A stretch of 64,000 bases of DNA, from contig NC_017068.1 of NCBI RefSeq assembly GCF_000284095.1, positions 744,001 to 808,000 of the forward strand, read 5' to 3'. The translations under genes and the position numbers were made by a program. Positions 28,771-37,808 of this stretch are shown here, in pieces (positions within the stretch are counted from its first letter, which is position 1; every line of letters begins with the position of its first letter). The stretch is from Selenomonas ruminantium subsp. lactilytica TAM6421. Lineage in GTDB: Bacteria > Bacillota > Negativicutes > Selenomonadales > Selenomonadaceae. The notes beneath the pieces are model-generated. The model was not told where the DNA came from. It worked only from the letters and a program-made list of their open reading frames with translations, and did not search any database.

Positions 28771-29643
28771 ATGATTGAGATAAAACAATTGACAAAAAAA
28801 TTTCCTCATCGCACCAAATCCGGAGGTACAGGGGAAAAGGTGGCTGTGGACAATCTTTCCTTCAACATTCCAGAAGGGGAGATATTTGGTCTTCTGGGGC
28901 CCAATGGGGCCGGGAAGACCACGACGATCCGCATGTTGACCATGCAGCTGGCGCCTACCACAGGGCGTATTTTTTATGGGGGAAAGGACGTATTGGCGGC
29001 CCCTCAGGATATCAAGAAATTGATCGGCGTGGTGCCGCAGCATGTGAATTTTGACCAGGATCTGACCGTAGGGGAGAATATGGAGCTTCATGCCCGGCTC
29101 CATCATCTGGGAAAAGCGGAGCGGCAGAAGCGGATTGCAGAGCTTCTCGCTTATGTAGACTTGGAAGATGTGGTGAATGATGGGGTGCGCAGGTTGTCCG
29201 GTGGCATGAAGCGGCGGCTTTTATTGGCCAGGGCGCTTATCCATAAGCCCCGGATTCTCTTTATGGATGAGCCCACGGTGGCTCTTGATCCGCAGGTGCG
29301 CCGCAAGATATGGGATTTGATCCGCCAGCTTTCCCGGGAACAGGTGACGGTTTTCCTGACCACCCATTATATTGAGGAAGCGGAAGCGCTTTGTCAGCGG
29401 GTGGCAATCCTGGACAAGGGGAAGCTGACGGCTCTGGATACCCCGGACAATCTCAAGGAGCGGCTGGGAAAATTCACGGTGGAGTGGGATGAGGAACAGG
29501 GCCGTGCCTATAAGTTCTTTGCTCATAAAAAGGATGCTGCAGCCTTTGCAGCTGATCAGGAAGCGGCGGGTGGCATATTGATCCGGCCTACCAATCTGGA
29601 GGATGTTTTTGTGGAGCTTACCGGACGCAAGGAGGGCTTGTGA
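28771..29643 (+). CDS. ABC-2 exporter ATP-binding protein
   Basis: 290 residues. Walker A GPNGAGKTTTIRM, ABC signature LSGGMKRRLLLARALIH, Walker B ILFMDEPTVALDP and the switch histidine in TTHYIEEAE are all present. The C-terminal part after about 215 resembles the extension of DrrA/NodI/CcmA-type exporters. It is paired with the ABC-2 permease whose TTG follows its stop directly. The exported substrate is unknown. Confidence 0.9.
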   Translation: MIEIKQLTKKFPHRTKSGGTGEKVAVDNLSFNIPEGEIFGLLGPNGAGKTTTIRMLTMQLAPTTGRIFYGGKDVLAAPQDIKKLIGVVPQHVNFDQDLTVGENMELHARLHHLGKAERQKRIAELLAYVDLEDVVNDGVRRLSGGMKRRLLLARALIHKPRILFMDEPTVALDPQVRRKIWDLIRQLSREQVTVFLTTHYIEEAEALCQRVAILDKGKLTALDTPDNLKERLGKFTVEWDEEQGRAYKFFAHKKDAAAFAADQEAAGGILIRPTNLEDVFVELTGRKEGL

Positions 29644-30381
29644 TTGTTATATGATGTTTGGACGGTCTTTTGGCGGGACTGGGTGGTTCTGAAGCGGCGG
29701 CTGACGAAGTTCATCCTGGCCCGCATGGTTGCACCTATGCTCTATCTGGTGGCCTTTGGCTGGGGCTTGGGGCGCAGCATTCAGGTGAGTGGCGGCAGTT
29801 ATCTGGATTTTCTGGTGCCGGGCATATTGGCGCTCAATTCCATGAATATCAGCTTCAACAGCATTACGCCGGTACATGCCGAGCGCATCTATCATAAGAG
29901 TCTGGAGGAATATCTGATCGCTCCCATTGCGCCGGATGCCTTTGTCCTGGGCAAGGTGCTGGCAGCGGTGCTCAGAGGGCTGATTTCCAGTGCCATCATT
30001 GTCCTGCTGGCCTTTTTGTTTGGCGCGAATTTGCAATTATCGCCGTTGCTATTGCTGGTGCTGGTCTTGAACTGCATCATCTTTGCGGAGATTGGTTTCT
30101 TTGCCGCCATGAAAATCAGCACGTATGAGGAAATGAGTCAGGTGAATACCTATATCCTGCTGCCCATGTCGTTCTTGTGTGGGACGTTTTTTTCCACCCA
30201 TGCCTTGCCGGATCTGCTGCGGTATTTCATCGAGGTGCTGCCTTTGACGCATACGAGTTTCCTGCTGCGCAGCCTGGCGGGCGGTAATGGATTGGATGTC
30301 GTCTCGCTGGTGGTGTTGGTCATTTATGCCGTCGGCGGCTTTTATCTGGGCAGCCGGGCCTTCCGCAATCTGGTGCGGTGA
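29644..30381 (+). CDS. ABC-2 type permease (NodJ/DrrB-like)
   Basis: 245 residues from a TTG directly after the upstream TGA. Six predicted transmembrane segments and the ABC-2 family run FLVPGILALNSMNISFNS, with KSLEEYLIAPIAP as the conserved cytoplasmic loop. NodJ- and DrrB-like permeases export polysaccharide or small lipophilic compounds; no substrate can be assigned here. No own ribosome binding site is evident beyond the upstream gene end (AAGGAGGGCTTG), which suggests coupling. Confidence 0.87.
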   Translation: MLYDVWTVFWRDWVVLKRRLTKFILARMVAPMLYLVAFGWGLGRSIQVSGGSYLDFLVPGILALNSMNISFNSITPVHAERIYHKSLEEYLIAPIAPDAFVLGKVLAAVLRGLISSAIIVLLAFLFGANLQLSPLLLLVLVLNCIIFAEIGFFAAMKISTYEEMSQVNTYILLPMSFLCGTFFSTHALPDLLRYFIEVLPLTHTSFLLRSLAGGNGLDVVSLVVLVIYAVGGFYLGSRAFRNLVR

Positions 30382-30396
30382 AAGGAGTAAAGGGAT

Positions 30397-31182
30397 TTGT
30401 TTCGGAATATCATGCATCATAAGGCTTCGTCCTGTTCGGATTGTGTCAAGCTTTGCTGCACGAAAATCGAGAATTTCAGCGTGCAGGCAGGGAGCCTTAC
30501 AATATTCAAGGATGTGAATATCCATCTGCATTGCGGCCAGTTGACGGCCCTTATCGGCCCCAATGGAGCGGGGAAGAGCACCCTGCTGAAGGCTATTCTT
30601 GGTGAGGTGTCTCATAAGGGCACCCTTCATTATGCTGATGCTGAGGGGCGGCGGGGCAATCAGCCGGTGATTGGCTATGTGCCGCAGTATCTGAACTTCG
30701 ATGTGAGCGCACCGATAAGTGTCAAGGATATCTTCCTGGCCTGTCTGGGGGAGAAGCCCGTATGGCTGACTTCGGGGCGCAAGCTCAATGCCCGGATCAT
30801 GAAGAATCTGGCCCGGGTGCATGCAGAACATCTGCTGGAGCGGCGGTTGGGCGCCTTATCCGGCGGTGAGCTGCAGCGGGTGCTTCTGGCCCTAGCTTTG
30901 GATCCGTTGCCGGATCTGCTGCTGCTGGATGAGCCGGTTTCCGGTGTGGACCAGAATGGTCTGGAACTCTTCTACGAGATCCTGGCAGAGTTGCGGGAAA
31001 AGGAAGATATGGCCATCCTGCTGATTTCCCATGATCTCAATATGGTGGCCAAACATGCCGATCAGGTGGTGCTGCTGAATAAGGCAGTAGTGACCAGCGG
31101 TACGCCGGAGGAAGTCTTTGCCGATAAGCGCACCCGACAGATTTTCGGCATGTTGGCCAGTGCAGGAAAGGAGGAGATCTGA
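30397..31182 (+). CDS. Metal ABC transporter ATP-binding protein (ZnuC/MntB-like)
   Basis: 261 residues from a TTG nine bases after GGAG; an internal ATG at 30412 is an alternative. Walker A GPNGAGKSTLLKAI, signature LSGGELQRVLLALAL, Walker B LLLLDEPVSGVD and SHDLNMV are typical of cluster 9 metal importers. The N-terminal extension has HHK and CSDCVKLCC, a metal-binding look, before the ABC fold at about residue 25. It overlaps the permease gene by one base. Zinc is likelier than manganese from the Cys/His tail, but this is an inference. Confidence 0.88.
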   Translation: MFRNIMHHKASSCSDCVKLCCTKIENFSVQAGSLTIFKDVNIHLHCGQLTALIGPNGAGKSTLLKAILGEVSHKGTLHYADAEGRRGNQPVIGYVPQYLNFDVSAPISVKDIFLACLGEKPVWLTSGRKLNARIMKNLARVHAEHLLERRLGALSGGELQRVLLALALDPLPDLLLLDEPVSGVDQNGLELFYEILAELREKEDMAILLISHDLNMVAKHADQVVLLNKAVVTSGTPEEVFADKRTRQIFGMLASAGKEEI

Positions 31183-32024
31183 TGGCGGAGATTTACAGCA
31201 TGATGGATATGTTGCTGCCCTTTGAATGGGCGCATTATACTTTCATGAAGCACGCCTTTCTGGCCATTCTGCTGATCACGCCGCTATTTGGCCTGCTCAG
31301 TACCATGGTGGTATCCAATCGCATGGCGTTTTTCTCGGATTCCCTGGGGCATGGTGCCTTTACCGGTATCGCCATCGGCGTTTTATTGGGCATGACATCG
31401 CCCTTGCTGTCCCTGATTCTTTTCTCCATTGTCTTTGCGGTGTTCATCACCTATATCAAGAACAGGAGCACGGCTTCCACCGATACGATCATCGGTGTGT
31501 TTTCGTCCACGGCCATTGCCATCGGCTTGATGATCATGAGCCATGGGGGCGGCTTCAATAAATTTTCTTCCTTTCTGATTGGTGATGTGCTGAGCATTAC
31601 GGCAGATGATCTGAAGGCGCTGCTGTTGGTCTTTGTGCTGGTGCTGGCCGGCTGGGGCTTTCTCTTTAACCGCCTGCTGGTCCTTTCCATCAATTCAGCC
31701 TTTGCGCGCAGCCGTGGCATCAGTACGTTCTGGGTGGAAAGTGTCTTTGCGGCCCTGCTGGCGGTCGTGGTGGCCATCAGCATCCAATGGGTGGGTATCC
31801 TGATCATCAATGCGCTGTTGGTATTGCCTGCGGCGGCAGCCCGCAATGTGACCAACAATGTGAAGGCATATCAGCTCGTTTCTGTATTTATTGCCATGGC
31901 AGCCGGCTTCAGTGGGCTGCTGCTGGCCTATTATTTCAATATGGCAGCCGGCGCAACCATTGTGGTGCTGGCTGCGCTGATGTTCTTTGTGACATTGGCA
32001 CTTAAAGATCGTTTTGTCTCCTGA
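31182..32024 (+). CDS. Metal ABC transporter permease (ZnuB-like)
   Basis: 280 residues with about eight or nine membrane helices. FFSDSLGHGAFTGIAIG and the later GIGLMIMSHGGG and LLVLPAAAARNVTNN segments match the ABC-3 family (ZnuB, MntC, SitC). It starts within the stop of the ATP-binding gene. No substrate-binding protein (ZnuA) follows; the operon ends here. Confidence 0.9.
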   Translation: MAEIYSMMDMLLPFEWAHYTFMKHAFLAILLITPLFGLLSTMVVSNRMAFFSDSLGHGAFTGIAIGVLLGMTSPLLSLILFSIVFAVFITYIKNRSTASTDTIIGVFSSTAIAIGLMIMSHGGGFNKFSSFLIGDVLSITADDLKALLLVFVLVLAGWGFLFNRLLVLSINSAFARSRGISTFWVESVFAALLAVVVAISIQWVGILIINALLVLPAAAARNVTNNVKAYQLVSVFIAMAAGFSGLLLAYYFNMAAGATIVVLAALMFFVTLALKDRFVS

Positions 32025-32170
32025 GCACGTATAAAAAAGGCGCTGCAGACAAGCCGCAGCGCAATGCAGAAGGGGAACGCTGTGCATTAACCTCCTTACT
32101 GTATTCAAGGGGAAGAAGGATTAACACACATTCGATTGGTAACCTGGGTATATATTTCGCGATGAGATTA

Positions 32171-32206
32171 AAAAAATCCTCTTTTTCGTAGAAAAAGAGG
32201 ATTTTT
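32171..32206. terminator. Bidirectional terminator between the ABC operon and the IMP dehydrogenase gene
   Basis: AAAAATCCTCTTTTTC pairs perfectly with GAAAAAGAGGATTTTT around GTA. A-runs and T-runs flank it, so it can end transcripts from both sides. A smaller GC hairpin (GCGCTGC/GCAGCGC, 32040-32062) without a T-run lies just upstream. Confidence 0.9.
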
Positions 32207-32220
32207 ATTATCGCTATTTA

Positions 32221-33729
32221 TTATTCGCGGCCGAGACGATCGCGGAGGATTACGTCATGGGAACCGCCTTCCACGATACTCGTAGCGGATACCAGCGTGA
32301 GTTTTGCCTTGTCGCGGAACTCGGGCAGGGACAGGGAGCCGCAGTTGCACATGGTGCTGCGGATCTTGGCCAGAGTCGTGCCAACGTTGTCCTTGAGCGG
32401 GCCGGCGTAAGGAACATAAGAGTCAACGCCTTCTTCGAAGGAGAGTTTCTTGGAGCCGCCCAGGTCGTAACGCTGCCAGTTGCGGGCACGGTTGGACCCT
32501 TCGCCCCAGTATTCCTTGTAGTAGGTGCCGTTGACTTTGACCTTATCCGTCGGGCTTTCGTCAAAGCGGGAGAAGTAGCGGCCCAGCATCAGGAAGTCTG
32601 CACCCATGGCCAGAGCCAGCGTCATGTGATAGTCATGGACGATACCACCATCGGAGCATACGGGGATGTAGATGCCCGTTTCTTCATAATACTTATCGCG
32701 CTCACGGCAAACGTCAATCAGTGCCGTAGCCTGACCGCGGCCGATACCCTTGGTTTCGCGGGTGATGCAGATGGAGCCGCCGCCGATACCGACTTTGATG
32801 AAGTCTGCGCCAGCTTCAGCCAGGAAGCGGAAGCCTTCGGCGTCAACGACATTGCCGGCACCGACTTTGACATCTTCGCCGAAGTTTTCATGGATGTATT
32901 TGAGGGTGATGCGCTGCCATTCGGAGAAGCCTTCCGAGGAGTCAATGCAGAGTACATCAGCACCAGCCTCTAAGAGGGCAGGTACGCGTTCTGCATAGTC
33001 GCGGGTGTTGATACCGGCGCCTACGATGTAGCGCTTCTGGTCATCGATGAGCTCGAGCTCATTGTCTTTGTTGGCATTGTAGTCTTTACGGAAAACCATG
33101 TAGAGGAGGCGCTGATTCTTGTCAATGATCGGCAGCATGTTCAGCTTGTTTTCCCAGATGATGTCATTGGCCTGACCGATGGTGGTGACTTCCTCAGCCT
33201 TGGCATAAACCAAATTCTCGAAAGCCGTCATGAATTCGCTGGCCGGCGTGTCCATGGACATGCGGGAAACACGGTAGTCACGGCTGGTTACGATACCCAG
33301 CAGCTTGCCATTAGCCGTGCCGTCTTCGGTTACGGCCATGGTGGAGTGGCCCGTATCCTGCAACAGATCGAGGATTTCAGCAAGGGTCGTAGTCGGTTTA
33401 ATATTGGAGTCACTGCTGACAAAACCAGATTTGTAATGTTTCACCCGGGAAACCATAGCGGCTTCATTTTCGATGCTCTGGGAACCGTAGATGAAGGACA
33501 CACCGCCCTCTTTGGCCAGTGCGATAGCCATGTTGTCATCGGAAACCGCCTGCATGATGGCAGAGGTCATGGGGATGTTCATGGTAATCTTCGGTTCCTC
33601 ACCCTTGCGGAACTTGACCAGCGGTGTTTTCAAGGAAACATTTGCCGGGATGCATTTGTCCGAGGAATAGCCGGGAACGAGGAGATACTCGCCAAAAGTG
33701 TGTGATGGTTCTTCAAAATAGAATGCCAA
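32221..33729 (-). CDS. guaB: IMP dehydrogenase
   Basis: 502 residues. It oxidises IMP to XMP with NAD, the committed step to GMP. It belongs to the Clostridia-type branch that starts [23 protein letters not shown]-pair sequence lies around residues 110-230 ([28 protein letters not shown]). The barrel has [16 protein letters not shown], then the catalytic-cysteine loop [15 protein letters not shown], and [20 protein letters not shown] binding the IMP phosphate. GSSR-like [14 protein letters not shown] follows. TTG at 33729 is chosen as start because GAAGGGG precedes it; the extra 15 upstream codons have no family match. GMP reductase is a less likely alternative. Confidence 0.88.
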   Translation of the reverse strand: MAFYFEEPSHTFGEYLLVPGYSSDKCIPANVSLKTPLVKFRKGEEPKITMNIPMTSAIMQAVSDDNMAIALAKEGGVSFIYGSQSIENEAAMVSRVKHYKSGFVSSDSNIKPTTTLAEILDLLQDTGHSTMAVTEDGTANGKLLGIVTSRDYRVSRMSMDTPASEFMTAFENLVYAKAEEVTTIGQANDIIWENKLNMLPIIDKNQRLLYMVFRKDYNANKDNELELIDDQKRYIVGAGINTRDYAERVPALLEAGADVLCIDSSEGFSEWQRITLKYIHENFGEDVKVGAGNVVDAEGFRFLAEAGADFIKVGIGGGSICITRETKGIGRGQATALIDVCRERDKYYEETGIYIPVCSDGGIVHDYHMTLALAMGADFLMLGRYFSRFDESPTDKVKVNGTYYKEYWGEGSNRARNWQRYDLGGSKKLSFEEGVDSYVPYAGPLKDNVGTTLAKIRSTMCNCGSLSLPEFRDKAKLTLVSATSIVEGGSHDVILRDRLGRE

Positions 33730-33807
33730 CTTAACCCCTTCTTTCTTAATACTAGTGAATCTACATAAAGCCATGAGCGGCGCGTACCGCCATGTATATT
33801 GTTTTAT

Positions 33808-33837
33808 ATCTTAATATATATAGCAGGCTCGTGTCAA
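33808..33837 (-). promoter_or_regulatory. Promoter of the IMP dehydrogenase gene
   Basis: On the minus strand TTGACA occupies 33837-33832. A TAAGAT (33813-33808, spacer 18) or TATTAA (33816-33811, spacer 15) provides a -10. This separates the gene from the structured RNA upstream. Confidence 0.6.
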
Positions 33838-33879
33838 TCAGAAAATTAAATTCATGTTACAAGTTTACACCTATATAAT

Positions 33880-34076
33880 AAGGAAATGCAACTAGCAGCC
33901 TGCCTTACCCGGTCAAGCTGCTAGTTAATCATCACGTATTCTATTTTCATTATCTTCATGGGAACCAGTCTTACGGGCCCATTGGACTCCCCTCCTTCAC
34001 GAGCCATATCAACTGTTAGATGAAGCTTCTCTACGGCTAGCTATTACCTTTTTCGAGATGCTTCTACATCTAATTT
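33880..34076 (-). ncRNA. Candidate structured non-coding RNA upstream of the IMP dehydrogenase gene
   Basis: The 522 bases between guaB and fapR hold no ORF. On the minus strand, after a strong promoter, three hairpins can form: TTAGATG-TA-GAAGC with GCTTC-ATCTAA (about 34071-34015); AGTC and GACT within a GGGG...TTCCC frame (about 33997-33958); and AACTAGCAGC with GCTGCTAGTT (33927-33891), followed by a T-rich tail. The total is about 190 bases. It did not match purine, ykkC, T-box, S-box, cobalamin, 6S, tmRNA, SRP or RNase P motifs by eye. It may be a free RNA or a long leader of the IMP dehydrogenase gene. Ends are approximate. Confidence 0.5.
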
Positions 34077-34082
34077 ATAGAT

Positions 34083-34111
34083 ATGATAGCATAGAAAAGA
34101 AGCAAAGTCAA
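34083..34111 (-). promoter_or_regulatory. Promoter of the candidate RNA
   Basis: On the minus strand TTGACT (34111-34106) and TATCAT (34088-34083) are spaced by 17 bases, predicting a start near 34076. Confidence 0.75.
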
Positions 34112-34167
34112 TAATTTTCTAAAACTTTCAACAAATAGCGGGAAAACGAAAAAATGTCATTTGTCCC

Positions 34168-34196
34168 TTGCATTTTTAGTATGTACAACGTATAAT
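34168..34196 (+). promoter_or_regulatory. Promoter of the fapR-fab operon
   Basis: TTGCAT (34168-34173) and a perfect TATAAT (34191-34196) with a 17-base spacer. Start near 34203, about 50 bases before fapR. Confidence 0.85.
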
Positions 34197-34215
34197 AGGC
34201 AATGTTATGAGAACG

Positions 34216-34233
34216 TAATAGCAGGTACTAAAT
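34216..34233. promoter_or_regulatory. Candidate FapR operator
   Basis: TAATAGCAGGTACTAAAT has one good FapR half-site (GGTACTAA) and a weaker mirrored half, just downstream of the predicted start. FapR is known to repress its own operon through a TTAGTACC-type palindrome, relieved by malonyl-CoA. Confidence 0.55.
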
Positions 34234-34251
34234 TCGGAAGGAGGTGTACGA

Positions 34252-34812
34252 ATGGCAAGAGTCAAGAAAAAAATCCGTCAGGAGCTTTTGATCGAGAAGG
34301 TAAAGGTCAAGCCTTTCCTGACTGATGAAGAATTAGCTAAACAGCTGGATGTCAGTGTGCAGACCATCCGTTTGGATCGTCTGGAGCTGGGGATTCCCGA
34401 GCTGCGGGGGCGTATCCGCAAGATGGCGGAAAATGCCCAGAATAAGGTGAAGTCCATACAGAGTGGTGAAGTGGTCGGTGAGCTTATTGACCTGGAACTT
34501 GGTCATTCGGGCATTTCCTTGCTGAGAATCACGGAGGATATGGTCTTTGCCAAGACGCAGATCGCTAAGGGGCATTATATGTTCTCTCAGGCCGATTCCC
34601 TGGCCATGGCCATCGTGGACGCACCCATGGCAGTCACCGGCGTGGCCAACGTGAAGTACAAGGTGCCTGTGCATGTAGGCGAAAAGCTGATCGCCAAGGC
34701 GGAAATCGTCAAAGTGCGAGGTAATAAATATTTTATATGGGTGAAAACCCATAATGAAACCCAAGAAGTTTTCCGCGCGAAATTCATCGTGGTTTCCTGG
34801 GGAGACAGATAA
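34252..34812 (+). CDS. fapR: Fatty acid and phospholipid biosynthesis repressor FapR
   Basis: 186 residues, the usual length. The N-terminal helix-turn-helix (TDEELAKQLDVSVQTIRLDR, about 24-45) binds DNA; the hot-dog domain from about 80 binds malonyl-CoA, with GHYMFSQADSLAMAIVDAP and YKVPVHVGEKL as the pocket segments. The LRGRI linker between them is typical. The ATG follows GGAAGGAGGTGTACGA. First gene of the fab operon, with a possible operator in its own leader. Confidence 0.95.
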   Translation: MARVKKKIRQELLIEKVKVKPFLTDEELAKQLDVSVQTIRLDRLELGIPELRGRIRKMAENAQNKVKSIQSGEVVGELIDLELGHSGISLLRITEDMVFAKTQIAKGHYMFSQADSLAMAIVDAPMAVTGVANVKYKVPVHVGEKLIAKAEIVKVRGNKYFIWVKTHNETQEVFRAKFIVVSWGDR

Positions 34813-34826
34813 GGGGGAATAGATTC

Positions 34827-35846
34827 GTGAAAATTGCAGTTGATGCAATGGGAGGCGATTTTGCTCCCGAACAGATTGTTTTCGGCGCCGTGCGGGCGGC
34901 GAAGAAATACGGTTGTGAAATCGTCCTGGTAGGCGATGAAGAGAGAATCCGTGAAGTATTGAAGCGGGAAAAGGGCTGGGAGAATCTTGGCATTACCATC
35001 CATCATACCAGTCAGGTCATCGAGATGGATGAACATCCTGCCGATGCCGTACGGACGAAGAAGGATTCTTCCGTAGTGGTTGCTACCCGGCTGGTAAAGG
35101 AAGGCGAGTGCGATGCAGTGCTGTCCGCTGGCAGTACCGGGGCAGCGGTAACGGCAGCCCAGCTGATCCTGAAGCGTATCAAAGGCATTGGCCGGCCGAC
35201 GATAGCCACGCCGATTCCCACGACCAAGGGTGTTACCCTGATGTTGGACTCCGGGGCCAATGTGGATTCCAAGCCCATTCATCTGGTGCAGAGCGGCATG
35301 ATGGGTTCCATCTATGCGGAATATGTCTTTGGCATCAAGAATCCCCGGGTGGGACTCTTAAATATCGGCGAGGAAGAAACCAAGGGCAATGAGCAGGCCA
35401 GAGAGACTTATCCGCTGCTCAAAGAACTGCACAGCATCAACTTTTGCGGCAATGCAGAAGGCCGTGATATTCCCAAGGGAAATTTCGATGTTGTAATTTG
35501 TGATGGATTTGTGGGCAATGTTGTGTTAAAATTTGCAGAGGGCTTAGCAAAGACCATCATGAAACTTATCAAGGAAGCCATCAAGGACGGCGGCATCTTG
35601 GCCAAACTAGGGGCACTGCTCCTGATGCCGACTTTGAAGAAACTGGGCAAGCGCCTGGATGCTTCCGAATACGGCGGTGCACCGCTTTTAGGTGTCAACG
35701 GCGTGTGTATCATCAGTCATGGTTCGTCGAATGCAAAGTCCATTTGCAGTGCTATCGGTGTAGCGAATGATTATGTGAACGGCAAGGTGCTGGAGCATAT
35801 CAGGGAAACGCTGGAGCAGGAAGAAGTATTAATGAAAGAGTCTTAA
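34827..35846 (+). CDS. plsX: Phosphate acyltransferase PlsX
   Basis: 339 residues from a GTG start. It makes acyl-phosphate from acyl-ACP for PlsY, the first step of phospholipid synthesis. KIAVDAMGGDFAPE at the start, VLSAGSTGAAVTAAQL and RPTIATPIPTTKG are characteristic. It lies in the usual place directly after fapR. It is a peripheral membrane enzyme in known members. Confidence 0.97.
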   Translation: MKIAVDAMGGDFAPEQIVFGAVRAAKKYGCEIVLVGDEERIREVLKREKGWENLGITIHHTSQVIEMDEHPADAVRTKKDSSVVVATRLVKEGECDAVLSAGSTGAAVTAAQLILKRIKGIGRPTIATPIPTTKGVTLMLDSGANVDSKPIHLVQSGMMGSIYAEYVFGIKNPRVGLLNIGEEETKGNEQARETYPLLKELHSINFCGNAEGRDIPKGNFDVVICDGFVGNVVLKFAEGLAKTIMKLIKEAIKDGGILAKLGALLLMPTLKKLGKRLDASEYGGAPLLGVNGVCIISHGSSNAKSICSAIGVANDYVNGKVLEHIRETLEQEEVLMKES

Positions 35847-35899
35847 TCGTGGCCGGACGAGGAATCCAGCGTTGAGAGAGGCTAAGGAGGACGTATTTA

Positions 35900-36847
35900 A
35901 TGTTTGAAAACAATGCAATCTGTAAGTTACTGAACATAAAGTACCCGATTTTCCAAGGCGGCATGGCTTGGATTGGTACGGCAGAACTGGCTTCGGCTGT
36001 TTCCAATGCCGGTGGTCTGGGCCTTATCGGTGCCGGCCATATGCCCCCGGAAATCCTGCGGGCAGAGATCCAGAAGTGCAAGGGCTGGACGGATAAGCCC
36101 TTCGGCGTGAACATCATGCTGATGAGCCCCTTCGTAAAAGAAGTAATGCAGGTTGTTATTGATGAGCGTGTACCGGTCATCACTACGGGTGCCGGCAATC
36201 CCGGCGAATATCTGCCGGCTTTGAAGGAAATCGGCACGAAGGTTATCCCCGTGGTGGCCTCTGTAGCACTGGCTAAGCGTCTCGTGCGCATTGGTGCCGA
36301 TGCCGTTATCGCTGAAGGTACGGAATCCGGCGGCCATATCGGTGAGATTACGACCATGGCGCTGCTGCCGCAGGTTGTGGATGCTGTGGATGTACCGGTA
36401 ATCGGTGCTGGTGGTATCGGTGATTCCCGTGGCATGGCTGCAGCTTTTGCCCTGGGTGCGCAGGCTATCCAGATGGGTTCCCGCTTCGTACTCAGTGAAG
36501 AATGTATCGCCCATGAGAACTACAAGAAGCTGGTGCTCAAGGCAAAGGATCGTTCCACGGTGGTTACGGGCAAGAGCCTGGGCCATCCGGCTCGCGTGAT
36601 TGCCAACAAGCTTTCCCGCAAGTATGAGGAAATGGAAGCTGCCGGTGCATCCGCAGAAGAGCTGGAACAGCTGGGTGTAGGCAGCCTCCATCGTGCAACC
36701 CATGAGGGCGATGTGGAGAACGGCTCCGTCATGATTGGTGAAATCTCCGGCATGCTTAACGACATCAAGCCGGTGAAACAGATTATTGAAGACATTGTTG
36801 GCGGTCTGCCAAATGTTATAACTGCTATTCAGGGAAATTGCAAATAA
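35900..36847 (+). CDS. fabK: Enoyl-ACP reductase II (FabK)
   Basis: 315 residues. FMN enzyme that reduces trans-2-enoyl-ACP, the last step of elongation, and is known to be insensitive to triclosan. KYPIFQGGMAWIGTAELASAVSNAGGLG at the start, AEGTESGGHIGEITTMALLPQ in the middle and the phosphate-binding GAGGIGDSRG and QMGSRF are typical of FabK. No fabI is in the cluster. AAGGAGGACGTATTTA precedes the ATG. A 53-base gap after plsX is the largest before it. Confidence 0.93.
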   Translation: MFENNAICKLLNIKYPIFQGGMAWIGTAELASAVSNAGGLGLIGAGHMPPEILRAEIQKCKGWTDKPFGVNIMLMSPFVKEVMQVVIDERVPVITTGAGNPGEYLPALKEIGTKVIPVVASVALAKRLVRIGADAVIAEGTESGGHIGEITTMALLPQVVDAVDVPVIGAGGIGDSRGMAAAFALGAQAIQMGSRFVLSEECIAHENYKKLVLKAKDRSTVVTGKSLGHPARVIANKLSRKYEEMEAAGASAEELEQLGVGSLHRATHEGDVENGSVMIGEISGMLNDIKPVKQIIEDIVGGLPNVITAIQGNCK

Positions 36848-36862
36848 TTGGGGGTTATAGTC

Positions 36863-37807
36863 TTGAACAAATTAGCATTTGTATTCCCGGGACAGGGTGC
36901 TCAGGCTGTAGGCATGGGCAAGGATTTCTGTGAACAGTACGAAGTGGCCAAGAAGCTCTTCCAGGAAGCGGACGAAGCATTGGGGTATTCCATCAAGGAT
37001 ATGTGCTTTGAAGGCCCGGCCGAGGATCTGAAGCTGACGGCCAATACGCAGCCGGCTATCCTGACCATGAGCGTGATTGCCAACGAAATCCTGAAGGAAC
37101 ATGGCATCCAGCCGGACGTGGTTGGTGGCCATAGCCTGGGTGAATATTCCGCTCTCGTTGCTGCTGATGTACTGGATTTCCAGGATGCAGTCCTGCTGGT
37201 GCATAAGCGTGGCCAGTTTATGCAGGAAGCTGTTCCTGTAGGACAGGGCGGTATGGCAGCAATCATCGGCCTGGCTGATGAGGTTATCATCGATGCCTGT
37301 GCCAAGGCTACGGAAAGTGCTGGTGAAGTGCAGGCAGTGAACTTCAACTGCCCTGGTCAGACGGTTATCGCCGGTACCACCGCAGGTGTAGAAGCAGCAG
37401 TAGAGCTGCTGAAGGAAGCTGGTGCCAAGAAGGCAGTTATCCTGCCGGTATCCGCTCCGTTCCATTCCACGCTGATGAAGCCGGCTGCTGAAAAGCTGGC
37501 TGCTGAACTGGATAAGGTTGACATCCGCGATGCCAAGATTCCGGTGGTTTCCAACTTCACGGGTAAATTGGAAAATACGGCAGCGGAAATCAAGGCCAAT
37601 CTGGTAGCTCAGGCTGACCATCCGGTCAAATGGATCGACTGCGTCAAGACCATGCAGGAATTCGGTGCTGACACCTTCGTAGAAGCCGGCCCGGGCAAGA
37701 CGCTCTGCGGCTTCAACCGTCGCATCGACAAGAGCCTCACCAGCATGAACGTGGAAAATCTTGAATCCTTGCAAAAAACTCTTGACTATTTCAAGGAGGT
37801 TCGCTAA
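36863..37807 (+). CDS. fabD: Malonyl-CoA:ACP transacylase
   Basis: 314 residues from a TTG at 36863, correctly placed after GGGGG; the longer in-frame TTG at 36848 lies upstream of that site and is rejected. It loads malonate onto [20 protein letters not shown], the active-site [11 protein letters not shown] (Ser in GHSLG) and the SAPFHSTLM histidine are intact. It precedes fabG by one base. Confidence 0.96.
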   Translation: MNKLAFVFPGQGAQAVGMGKDFCEQYEVAKKLFQEADEALGYSIKDMCFEGPAEDLKLTANTQPAILTMSVIANEILKEHGIQPDVVGGHSLGEYSALVAADVLDFQDAVLLVHKRGQFMQEAVPVGQGGMAAIIGLADEVIIDACAKATESAGEVQAVNFNCPGQTVIAGTTAGVEAAVELLKEAGAKKAVILPVSAPFHSTLMKPAAEKLAAELDKVDIRDAKIPVVSNFTGKLENTAAEIKANLVAQADHPVKWIDCVKTMQEFGADTFVEAGPGKTLCGFNRRIDKSLTSMNVENLESLQKTLDYFKEVR

Positions 37808-37808
37808 T

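Noticed and set aside
33880-34076. Purine, ykkC/PRPP or ZTP riboswitch, or 6S RNA, before the IMP dehydrogenase gene
   Set aside because: Conserved core words of those classes were looked for and not found; the 5' hairpin closes on itself, unlike the long closing stem of 6S RNA.
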